The notes under the pieces were generated by a model. The model saw only the letters and a program-made list of their open reading frames with translations. It was not told the DNA's origin and did no database searches. Positions 53,064-61,081 of a DNA stretch of 64,000 nucleotides are shown piece by piece (the first letter of the stretch is position 1; each line of letters starts with the position of its first letter). A program made the translations under genes and the position numbers. Source of the DNA: Oscillospiraceae bacterium (GTDB lineage: Bacteria; Bacillota; Clostridia; Christensenellales; Aristaeellaceae); contig JAISZG010000016.1 in the NCBI GenBank assembly GCA_031269355.1, positions 1-64,000 on the forward strand, in the 5' to 3' direction.

Positions 53064-53407
53064 TGGCGGCAAGTCGCATTCGGGCGGAGCGCGGTATAAT
53101 TATTTGGACTGCCGTTAATCAGATGAAAAATCAACTAGCTATTGCTGCCATGATATAGCTAGCTGTTGTCCAATAGGAAAGCATCATTAATGCATAAAAT
53201 TTATAAACACCAGCGAATCATACACAAATAATATGGATGCATCAAGACATATAACAAAAATCTGGATATTATGCGCTGTTTCACTGTATATGCATTTATA
53301 TTCATTTTATGGTTTCCCTGCTGGACTGTAACCGGAATATGTTACATTTGTGTTAATTCGTTCCGTATAGAATTGACAATTCCCGCTTCGTCGCATAAAA
53401 TCATATA
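53064..53407. other. Intergenic region before the valS leader
   Basis: AT-rich DNA without a supported ORF. It carries ATAACAAAAAT, ATATGCAT and GTTTCCCTGCTGG (53312-53324) in the same order as upstream of the tRNA-Leu promoter, then the valS promoter. Confidence 0.5.
53373..53401 (+). promoter_or_regulatory. Promoter of the valS T-box leader
   Basis: TTGACA (53373-53378), a 17-base spacer and TAAAAT (53396-53401). Confidence 0.75.
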
Positions 53408-53664
53408 TTACAGATAGATCGGTCCCAATGACGGGAAGGAGTACGCGCCCCGCGTCCCGGCAGAGAAGGCGGTTCGTCGGCTGAAAGACCGCTGCGGGAA
53501 TGGTGTGCGGAAGGTCGTCCCGGAGGGCGCGGCGGAACGGAGTACGCCGCGCGGGCGCGCCCGATACAGCGCGGCAAGGCGCGGCGCAATCGCATAGGCG
53601 GTTGGGTTCGCGCAAAATAAGGTGGTACCACGGAGCCGTCCGTCCTTTGGGATGGGCGGCTTTT
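53408..53664 (+). promoter_or_regulatory. T-box riboswitch (tRNA-Val sensing)
   Basis: The T-box core AAGGTGGTACCACGG is at 53619-53633. It is followed by an 11-bp terminator hairpin (53635-53660) and TTTT. Stem I shows an AGTA loop-E strand (53439-53442) opposite GGAAGGTCG, where GTC at 53514-53516, a valine codon, is the likely specifier, followed by a purine. Uncharged tRNA-Val would stabilise the antiterminator and allow valS transcription. Confidence 0.93.
53635..53664 (+). terminator. T-box-regulated terminator of valS
   Basis: Stem GCCGTCCGTCC with GGATGGGCGGC (two G-U pairs) and loop TTTG, then TTTT. It competes with the antiterminator that includes the T-box core. Confidence 0.85.
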
Positions 53665-53692
53665 GCGTACACGAAACGGAGGCGCATTCAGC

Positions 53693-56413
53693 ATGGCGGA
53701 CGAACGCGACGGCGGCTTGGCGATCGATTTGGAGAAGACATACCAACCCGCGTCCATCGAAACGGAACTTTATGAAAAATGGGAGAACGAGGGCAAGTTC
53801 AAGCCGCAGGCGAATCCCGAGCGGGTATCGGGCGCAGCCCCATTTAATTCGGGGGCGTCGGGGGCGGAGCACCCATCTAAAAGGAAAGCATTCACAATCG
53901 TAATGCCCCCGCCCAACATCACGGGACAGCTGCACCTTGGACACGCGATGGACGTGGTATTTCAGGATGCGCTCACCCGATTCCATCGAATGCTCGGCGA
54001 TCCGACGCTCTGGCTGCCCGGCACCGATCACGCGTCGATAGCTACGGAGGTAAAGATACTCGACGCTATGCGCGAGGAAGGCCAAACGAAGGAATCGCTT
54101 GGGCGCGACGGATTCCTTGAACGCGCCTGGATATGGAAGGAGCAATACGGCGGGCGAATCGTACGGCAGCTTCGAAAGCTTGGCGCGTCGTGCGATTGGT
54201 CGCGTGAGCGCTTCACGCTGGACGAGGGCTGTTCCGCTGCGGTGACGGAAACGTTCGTGCGCCTATACGAAAAGGGTTTGATCTACCGCGCCAATCGCAT
54301 CATCAATTGGTGCCCCGATTGCCGCACCGCGCTGTCCGACGCGGAGGTGGAATACGAGGAGCAAGCGTCCCACCTGTGGCATATCCGCTACTCCGGCGCT
54401 GACGGCAAGTGCGTAGTCGTGGCGACGACACGTCCGGAGACGATGCTGGGCGACACGGGAGTCGCCGTGCATCCCGGCGACAAGCGCTACGTCGATTTAA
54501 TCGGAAAAACGGTTACGCTGCCGATAGTGAACCGCGAGCTTCCCGTTATCGCCGACGAATACGTAGATCCCGCGTTTGGCACAGGCGCGGTAAAGATGAC
54601 GCCCGCGCACGATCCAAACGACTTTGAGATAGCGCAAAGGCACGGCCTTCGCATACTCAACGTGATGAACGACGACGGCACTATGAACGAGAACGCGGGC
54701 GAATACGCCGGACTTCCCGCGCTGGAGGCGCGCGCAAAGATAGTAGCGGAGCTTGAACGGCTCGGGCTGCTGGTTAAGGTAGAGCCTTATACGCACAACG
54801 TGGGAGGGTGCTACCGCTGCGGGCATACGGTGGAGCCGCTTGTATCCGATCAGTGGTTTGTTAGCATGAAGCCGCTGGCGGAACCCGCGCTGGAAGCCGT
54901 GCGCGCCGGACGGACTAAATTCGAACCGGATAGGTTTGCGCGAACATATTATCACTGGATGGAGAACATCCGCGACTGGTGCGTTTCGCGCCAACTGTGG
55001 TGGGGACATCGCATTCCCGCGTACTATTGCGGCGCGTGCGGCGATATGACGGTGGCGCGCACCCGCCCGGACGCGTGCCCGAAGTGCGGTTCGAACGCGC
55101 TGCGGCAGGATGAGGACGTGCTCGACACGTGGTTCTCGTCCGCACTGTGGCCGTTTTCAACCCTGGGCTGGCCGAACGATACGGACGATCTGCGCACGTT
55201 CTATCCGACGAGCGTGCTGGTTACATCATACGACATAATATTCTTCTGGGTAGCGCGCATGATATTCTCAGGCATCGAGCATATGGGCGAAACTCCGTTT
55301 CACACGGTGCTGATCCATGGACTTGTGCGTGACGCGCAGGGTCGCAAGATGTCGAAATCCGCGGGCAACGGAATCGATCCGCTGGAACTCATCGACAAAT
55401 ATGGCGCGGACGCGCTGCGATTCTCGCTTGTTATGGGAGTCGCGCCAGGCAACGATACGCGCCTGTCGATAGAAAAGGTAGAAGCGGCTCGAAACTTCGC
55501 GAACAAGCTGTGGAACGCCGCGCGGTTCGTGCGAATGAACCTTGACGGCGACGCGCCTAATATCAACCCGGAGCGGCTCGATCTCGCGGATAAATGGATT
55601 CTGACGCGATATCAGGAAACCGTTCGCTCGGCGACACGGCATCTGAACGAATATGACCTGGGGCTGGCGTCGCAGGAATTATATGATTTTATATGGAACG
55701 CTTATTGCGATTGGACGATCGAGCTTTCAAAAGGCGCGCTGTTTGGCGACGACGCCGACGCGCGGGAGAAAGCCCGCGCGGTGCTCGCGCACGTGCTCGA
55801 CGGCGCGCTGAAGCTGCTGCATCCGTTTATGCCGTTTATCACGGAAAAATTGTACGGTTTGCTTCCGCTGCCGGCCAAGCGCGGAATGCTGATCGAGGCG
55901 CGGTGGCCAGAGGTCGATCCCGCGCTGGATTTCCCGGAGGAAGCGCGGCAAATGGAAGGCGTGATAGAGATAGTGCGCGCGGTGCGCGCGCTGCGGCTGG
56001 AGCGCAGCGTATCGCCGGGCAAGCGCGCGCGGCTGTATCTGCTGCCCCAGCCCGGTTGGTCGGAACCGCTCCGTCAGGCTGCGGGAGTGTTCGAGCGGCT
56101 CGCGTACGCGCAGGACGTCGTTATGCTTGATAACCTTGATGACGCGCCGCGCCAATCCGCCAAGGCGGTGTGCCCGGCGGCGGACGCGATACTTCCGCTG
56201 GGCGAATTGCTCGACCTGGCGAAGGAGCGCGCGCGCCTCGCCAAAGCGCGCGAGAACGCGGAGCGCGAGCTGTCCCGAGGCGAAAGCAAGCTGGCGAACG
56301 AGGGCTTCCTTAAAAAAGCGCCGCCGGAACTTATCGAGGAGGAGCGGCGCAAGCTGGATACCCGCAGGGCTATGCTTGAATCGATCAAGGCGCAGGAAGC
56401 GCAGTTGGAATAA
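53693..56413 (+). CDS. valS: Valyl-tRNA synthetase with in-frame palindromic repeat insert
   Basis: A protein of 906 residues from ATG 53693, 10 bases after GGAGG. Class I signatures are HIGH-type PNITGQLHLGHAMD and KMSKS in GRKMSKSAGNG. The editing domain (CP1) lies between, with a zinc-knuckle-like CGACGDM/CPKCGS pair, then the anticodon-binding and C-terminal coiled-coil domains. Between FKPQANPE and KRKAFTIV about 19 residues ([19 protein letters not shown]) are extra compared with the usual tight loop; they are encoded by a palindromic element at 53821-53879. The loop lies just before the HIGH motif on the surface, which may explain tolerance. Confidence 0.97.
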   Translation: MADERDGGLAIDLEKTYQPASIETELYEKWENEGKFKPQANPERVSGAAPFNSGASGAEHPSKRKAFTIVMPPPNITGQLHLGHAMDVVFQDALTRFHRMLGDPTLWLPGTDHASIATEVKILDAMREEGQTKESLGRDGFLERAWIWKEQYGGRIVRQLRKLGASCDWSRERFTLDEGCSAAVTETFVRLYEKGLIYRANRIINWCPDCRTALSDAEVEYEEQASHLWHIRYSGADGKCVVVATTRPETMLGDTGVAVHPGDKRYVDLIGKTVTLPIVNRELPVIADEYVDPAFGTGAVKMTPAHDPNDFEIAQRHGLRILNVMNDDGTMNENAGEYAGLPALEARAKIVAELERLGLLVKVEPYTHNVGGCYRCGHTVEPLVSDQWFVSMKPLAEPALEAVRAGRTKFEPDRFARTYYHWMENIRDWCVSRQLWWGHRIPAYYCGACGDMTVARTRPDACPKCGSNALRQDEDVLDTWFSSALWPFSTLGWPNDTDDLRTFYPTSVLVTSYDIIFFWVARMIFSGIEHMGETPFHTVLIHGLVRDAQGRKMSKSAGNGIDPLELIDKYGADALRFSLVMGVAPGNDTRLSIEKVEAARNFANKLWNAARFVRMNLDGDAPNINPERLDLADKWILTRYQETVRSATRHLNEYDLGLASQELYDFIWNAYCDWTIELSKGALFGDDADAREKARAVLAHVLDGALKLLHPFMPFITEKLYGLLPLPAKRGMLIEARWPEVDPALDFPEEARQMEGVIEIVRAVRALRLERSVSPGKRARLYLLPQPGWSEPLRQAAGVFERLAYAQDVVMLDNLDDAPRQSAKAVCPAADAILPLGELLDLAKERARLAKARENAERELSRGESKLANEGFLKKAPPELIEEERRKLDTRRAMLESIKAQEAQLE
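53821..53879 (+). repeat. Palindromic element inserted in frame within valS
   Basis: GCGGGTATCGGGCGCAGCCC followed by CATTTAATTCGGGGGCG and a GC-rich arm. It is diverged but collinear with the element at 63537-63588 (GCGGGTATGGGCGCAGCCCC, TTTAATTCGGG). Confidence 0.75.
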
Positions 56414-56466
56414 TCCGCAGGAATAACCCGCTGGCATAATCCGACATAATATCCATTCTATTCCGG

Positions 56467-56494
56467 TTGACAGCCCGTATCACGGGCGTATAAT
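56467..56494 (+). promoter_or_regulatory. ilvE promoter with palindromic spacer
   Basis: TTGACA (56467-56472) and TATAAT (56489-56494) are both perfect, 16 bases apart. The spacer contains GCCCGT-ATC-ACGGGC, a perfect inverted repeat (56473-56487) that could be an operator. Confidence 0.7.
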
Positions 56495-56565
56495 GTTATG
56501 TATATGCAGATTCGCGCGAATTTCGCCGCGCCGCGCGAACTCATATACGAGAGACGGAGGAAATT

Positions 56566-57627
56566 ATGGAGTACTCGTTTACGAAATCACAACAGCTGAA
56601 AAACAAACCCGATGAATCCCGCCTTGGCTTTGGCAGGATATTCACAGATTATATGTTTACAATGGAATATAAAAAGGGCGAAGGATGGCACAACGCCGAG
56701 ATTCGCCCCTATGCTCCGTTCATGCTCGACCCTTCCGCTTCCGTGCTGCACTATTCGCAGTCCGTATTCGAAGGCTTGAAAGCGTATCGAACCGCTGATG
56801 GCGGCGTCAATCTATTCCGCGCGCGCGACAACTTCAAGCGGCTTAACACATCCTGCGTACGGCTGTCGATTCCAGAGATAGACGCGGACGACGCGCTGTT
56901 CGCGCTTCGCGAGCTGCTTCGCGTTGAAGAGCGGTGGGTTCCCTCCGCTCCGGATACCACGCTGTATATTCGCCCGACCATCATCGCCACCGATCCGTTT
57001 CTTGGAGTGCACGCGGCCGAGCAGTATCTCTTCTTTATCATCCTGTCGCCTAGCGGCGCGTATTATCCCGAGGGCATGGCGCCTGTGCGCATATATGTGG
57101 AGGACGCGTTCGTCCGCGCGGTTCGCGGGGGAGTAGGCTTCGCGAAAACCGGCGGCAATTACGCCGCGTCTATCCGCGCTGGGGATATCGCGCAGGAAAA
57201 TGGCTTCGCGCAGGTGCTGTGGCTGGACGGCGTAGAGCAGCGATATGTCGAGGAAGTCGGTTCTATGAATATGTTCTTTATGGTGGACGGCGAACTATGG
57301 ACGCCTGCGCTCAACGGCTCGATACTGCCCGGCATCACCCGCGACAGCGTGATCCGGCTGGCGAACGGCTTCCAAATACCGGTGATCGAAAAAAAGATAG
57401 ACGTAAACGAGCTGTTCGAGCTAGGCGCGCAGGGGCGGGTGCGTGAAGCTTTCGGAACCGGAACAGCGGCGGTGATATCGCCAGTAGGCTGGCTGCAGTA
57501 CCGCGATAGAGCGCTCACCATCGCGGACGGGAAAACGGGCCCCATCGCGCAAAAGCTGTACGATTCGCTCACCGGCATACAGTTTGGCAGGCAGCCCGAT
57601 CCTTATCATTGGGTGGAAACTTTATAA
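56566..57627 (+). CDS. ilvE: Branched-chain amino acid aminotransferase
   Basis: A PLP fold-type IV protein of 353 residues. The catalytic lysine is in VGFAKTGGNYAASI and the signature EEVGSMNMFF follows. The longer N-terminus (LGFGRIFTDYMFTMEY) is of the eukaryote-like/Firmicutes IlvE branch. It transaminates valine, leucine and isoleucine. GGAGG precedes the ATG by 7 bases. It has its own promoter. Confidence 0.94.
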   Translation: MEYSFTKSQQLKNKPDESRLGFGRIFTDYMFTMEYKKGEGWHNAEIRPYAPFMLDPSASVLHYSQSVFEGLKAYRTADGGVNLFRARDNFKRLNTSCVRLSIPEIDADDALFALRELLRVEERWVPSAPDTTLYIRPTIIATDPFLGVHAAEQYLFFIILSPSGAYYPEGMAPVRIYVEDAFVRAVRGGVGFAKTGGNYAASIRAGDIAQENGFAQVLWLDGVEQRYVEEVGSMNMFFMVDGELWTPALNGSILPGITRDSVIRLANGFQIPVIEKKIDVNELFELGAQGRVREAFGTGTAAVISPVGWLQYRDRALTIADGKTGPIAQKLYDSLTGIQFGRQPDPYHWVETL

Positions 57628-57677
57628 TCGGAATCATCATGTAGGAATAAATATAAGAATTTCGGAGGACGCGTACC

Positions 57678-58703
57678 TTGCGAAGGTACTTGAATTTCGA
57701 AGGCTTGCATGTAAAAGAGCAGACCGCCAGCGCTATGCGCGCGGCGCGGTTCTCTCTATGTGAACGCCTTTTTGCGGATCAGCCGCCGCCTACGAACGGC
57801 GTGCTTGACGTATGGTCGCTTGAATCGCTGGAACCCTTGTTCGCGCTCAACTGGCAGGAGGTTTCGCCCGCGCCTTCCGCGCTGACGCGACGGCTTCGCG
57901 CTAAGCGTGCGGTGCGCGAGAACCTGCAGCGCGACGCCGACTGCCTTTCGCCATACGAGCACGCGCTTATAGAGCGCATTCTGGCGTACGGCGGCATTAC
58001 CACGCTTGATACAGCAGATGATTTTGACGCGGCTCTGGCGCTGCGCAATCGCCTGTGGTGCGATATCGGCGGCATGGACGGGCGCCCGGCGATTCGCCTG
58101 GATCCTGCGCTTGAGCAGCCGATACGCGACGCGTTCTCGCGGTATGATCATCTCATAATCCGCACGCGAGTGTTCACATTTGACGCGATGATTCGCGCGA
58201 TGCTGTACGCGGCGGGTTTCCTGGATGATCAGCTTCCCCGCCAGCGCTTCTGTGAGGAGGTGCTGGAGGAGGATCCCGCCGATCCGCAAGCGAATCGCCT
58301 TGCGCGGAATTTCGTGGAGGCGGCTTACGACTGCGTGCTGTACGCGAACTGCCGGCTGCTGCTTCACGAAGCGCTCGCGCTTCCTGAAACGTTCGTAGAA
58401 CAGCTGGCGGTGCGAGGTGCGAATATCCCGCCCATGACGCCGGAGCGTATGCTGGGCTGCATGAACGGGCTGCTGCCGGAGGAGCGCACCGCCATGTACA
58501 CCCTAAAGCGCGCGCTGCAATACGCGCTGCGCCCCGGTATCGCGCTGGAGGACGCGGCGGATGATCTGAAGCTGCTGACGAAGCAAGGCGTCGGATTCGA
58601 CACGCTGCATCAGGTTGCGTCGGAAATGCTCTGCGTGATGCCTACCTCGGCGATAGACTACGCGCTGAGAAGCCTGATCAATCAAACGCCGCGCTGGCTG
58701 TAA
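57678..58703 (+). CDS. Conserved-looking protein of unknown function
   Basis: A protein of 341 residues from TTG 57678, 9 bases after GGAGG. I recognise no family. It looks all-helical with no signal peptide or membrane segment; N-terminus RRYLNFEGLHVKEQTAS, central YDHLIIRTRVFTFDAMIRAMLYAAG, C-terminus SAIDYALRSLINQTPRWL. Coding bias and the clean start and stop support a real gene. It lies 50 bases after ilvE and 7 bases before the pseudouridine synthase, probably in one operon. Confidence 0.75.
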   Translation: MRRYLNFEGLHVKEQTASAMRAARFSLCERLFADQPPPTNGVLDVWSLESLEPLFALNWQEVSPAPSALTRRLRAKRAVRENLQRDADCLSPYEHALIERILAYGGITTLDTADDFDAALALRNRLWCDIGGMDGRPAIRLDPALEQPIRDAFSRYDHLIIRTRVFTFDAMIRAMLYAAGFLDDQLPRQRFCEEVLEEDPADPQANRLARNFVEAAYDCVLYANCRLLLHEALALPETFVEQLAVRGANIPPMTPERMLGCMNGLLPEERTAMYTLKRALQYALRPGIALEDAADDLKLLTKQGVGFDTLHQVASEMLCVMPTSAIDYALRSLINQTPRWL

Positions 58704-58710
58704 CCGCGCG

Positions 58711-59640
58711 ATGATAGAGTTTATCATACCGGATGGCGCGCCGCCGATGCGCGCGGATCGCGCTGTATTTTTATATTGTCCGTCCGCGCGCGCGGGCGAG
58801 GTGCGAAGCGCGTTTAATCGGCGCGACGTTAAGCGCAACGGCGAGCGCATACCTCCGCATGAAACGGTAGCGCGCGGCGATCATATGGCGATATATGGCG
58901 TCGCGGAGCGGTCGGATGCGCAGTTCACGCTAGATATTATATATGAAGATAAAAATATTATAATTATTAATAAACCGCAGGGGATGTCCGTCGAGCCGGA
59001 CGCGCCCGGCGGTTTTTCGCTTGCGGACGCGGTTCGCGCGCGCTGCGGCGAGGCGTACGCGTGCCATAGGCTGGATTATCAAACCGGCGGGCTTACGTTG
59101 TTCGCGAAAAATATGGAGGCGTACGAATGCGCGGCGGATGCGTTCCGCCGCTCGACGGAAGCCGGAGTAGCGCGCGGCTCCGCCGAACGCAAAAAAATCG
59201 GAATAAGCAAGGCGTACCACTGTCAAACGGTGGGAACGCCGGAGCCGCCGGAGGGCGAACTGCTGGGATATCTGATAAAGGACGCGAAGGCGTCGCAGGT
59301 GCGAGTGCTGCGCGAACCGTCGCCCGGCGCGAGGCTGGCGCGCACGCGGTACCGAGTGCTAACGCCCGGCGATATCGCGTTGGTCGAAGCGGAGCCGCTT
59401 ACCGGGCGAACGCATCAGATACGCGCGCAGCTCGCGGACGCCGGAGTTCCTATACTTGGCGATGATAAATATGGGAACCGCCCGGCGAATAGGGAGGCGC
59501 GCGCGCGTACGCAGCGCCTTTGGTCGGTAAGGATTACGTTTTATACGAACGGCGCGCTGGATTATCTTTATGGAAAAACGTTCCGGGTGAGCGCGCCGTT
59601 CGACGGTCATATACTGTCGGCAAATAAAAAGGAAAAATAA
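58711..59640 (+). CDS. RluA-family pseudouridine synthase
   Basis: A protein of 309 residues. The catalytic aspartate is in CHRLDYQTGGLTLFAK, preceded by INKPQGMSVEP and followed by LTGRTHQIRAQL and GDDKYGN, the ordered RluA-family motifs. The first 70 residues include an S4-like part (VFLYCPSARAGEVRSAF...VKRNGERI). It isomerises uridines in rRNA or tRNA; the exact target is not deducible. Confidence 0.9.
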   Translation: MIEFIIPDGAPPMRADRAVFLYCPSARAGEVRSAFNRRDVKRNGERIPPHETVARGDHMAIYGVAERSDAQFTLDIIYEDKNIIIINKPQGMSVEPDAPGGFSLADAVRARCGEAYACHRLDYQTGGLTLFAKNMEAYECAADAFRRSTEAGVARGSAERKKIGISKAYHCQTVGTPEPPEGELLGYLIKDAKASQVRVLREPSPGARLARTRYRVLTPGDIALVEAEPLTGRTHQIRAQLADAGVPILGDDKYGNRPANREARARTQRLWSVRITFYTNGALDYLYGKTFRVSAPFDGHILSANKKEK

Positions 59641-59742
59641 TAAACGCTCGTCTATATTTTTCATATTCATTATTGGCATAGCCGCTTTAGCATATCGTAA
59701 AACGGTCGGGAATATATGTCGCCATTTTATGAGGTATGCATA

Positions 59743-61047
59743 ATGAATATGAAGAATGACCTTCCACGCGTTATCGAGCCCAAATACGCGCACCGAAGTT
59801 CGCGTGTCGCGCTGCGGTTCGTCGGCGCGGACGGAAAACCGATCGTCGGAAAAGAGGCGCGCGTCCGTCAAACGGATATCCGCTTTAAGCTTGGCGCGCG
59901 GGCGCGCGAGCTGTACATAGCTTTTAATCCCGCCACAAGGGAAATCAGGCGCGCGACAGCAATATATCTATGGGAAAAAATCGCGGAATTATTCAACTCC
60001 GCGTGGCTCGACGCGTTCGACTGGATCGATCACGAAAAGTCTCAACGAACGTTTATCGATCAGCCGCTGCGCGACGCCGTGCAGTGGCTGACCGACCGCA
60101 ATTTGGACGTCAAGGGGCATTCGTTATATTGGAATATAAAAGAACCCGCATGGACGCGCGCTATCGAACCGGAACGAGTCGCGCGGCTCGCGCTAGACCG
60201 CGCGCAGCGCCTGGTAAGCGACTTCGCGCCGCATATATCAGATTGGACCGTGATAAAATCGGCGGTGGCTTTGACAAAACCGTACGGCGATTCCGATCCT
60301 ATGGTTGGCCGCGCGGAATCCGATAAACAAAACACGCTAGCGCTTGCGATACGCAACGGCTCGCTGCCCGATTTCCAGCGCGGCATGTTTGAAACGGCCA
60401 AGGCCGCGAACCCCGGCGCGATATTCCGCGTGAACGATTTCGACAGGAACGGCGCGTTCGAAGCGCTGCTGCGCCGCTGGCTGGACGAAGGCTTCCCGCT
60501 CGACGCGATCGGCCTGGAATGCATGCCCATACTTTACGATAAGGAATACGAAGCGTTCCTCGACGCGCTGGAACGCTATGCCTCGCTCGGCTTGCCAATG
60601 CACGTAAGCCTAAACGTAACGCCTTATCACGACGACGAATTTTTATTTTACGAAACTCCCATACAGGGGTGGCGCATTCCAATAGAGGAACATACTCCCC
60701 AGGGCATGGAGGATCGCCAGGCGCGTTACGCCGCGAAGGTTTACGACGCCTTGTATGCCTGCCCGCGGGTATACGCCGCGGCGGAAATTCAAATGGTGGA
60801 CGTCGCGAACAAGTTTAAACCTCCGGGAATATTTCATCAGGATTATTCCGAGCGCGCGATATGCGACGTGATACGCGAGCGCCTGAACGGCGCGTGGCGC
60901 ACGGAAGGCGCGGCTGTTACAAACGCGAACGGAGAGATTGAGTTCGTCGGAACCGCCGGATCGTACGAGGCGGAATTGGGCGGCAAAAGGGTTTCGTTCG
61001 AAGCGAACGGCGGCGGGCTGGCTGAAGCTATCGAAGCGAAACTATAG
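59743..61047 (+). CDS. GH10-like TIM-barrel protein lacking both catalytic glutamates
   Basis: A protein of 434 residues from ATG 59743 (TGAGGT 8 bases upstream), without signal peptide. A short beta-rich N-terminal part precedes a GH10-like barrel: DVKGHSLYWNIKEPAW matches the GHTLVWHxQxPxW motif, and RVNDFDRNGAFE and PLDAIGLECM match later strands. The acid/base motif WDVVNEA reads WTVIKSA here, and the nucleophile motif HITELD reads HVSLNV, so both Glu are missing. It is therefore probably not a xylanase; a binding or scaffolding role is possible. A small beta-domain ends the protein (about 390-434). Confidence 0.75.
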   Translation: MNMKNDLPRVIEPKYAHRSSRVALRFVGADGKPIVGKEARVRQTDIRFKLGARARELYIAFNPATREIRRATAIYLWEKIAELFNSAWLDAFDWIDHEKSQRTFIDQPLRDAVQWLTDRNLDVKGHSLYWNIKEPAWTRAIEPERVARLALDRAQRLVSDFAPHISDWTVIKSAVALTKPYGDSDPMVGRAESDKQNTLALAIRNGSLPDFQRGMFETAKAANPGAIFRVNDFDRNGAFEALLRRWLDEGFPLDAIGLECMPILYDKEYEAFLDALERYASLGLPMHVSLNVTPYHDDEFLFYETPIQGWRIPIEEHTPQGMEDRQARYAAKVYDALYACPRVYAAAEIQMVDVANKFKPPGIFHQDYSERAICDVIRERLNGAWRTEGAAVTNANGEIEFVGTAGSYEAELGGKRVSFEANGGGLAEAIEAKL

Positions 61048-61081
61048 CGGCGCGCTTTATGATTTATAAGGAGGGTGCCCC

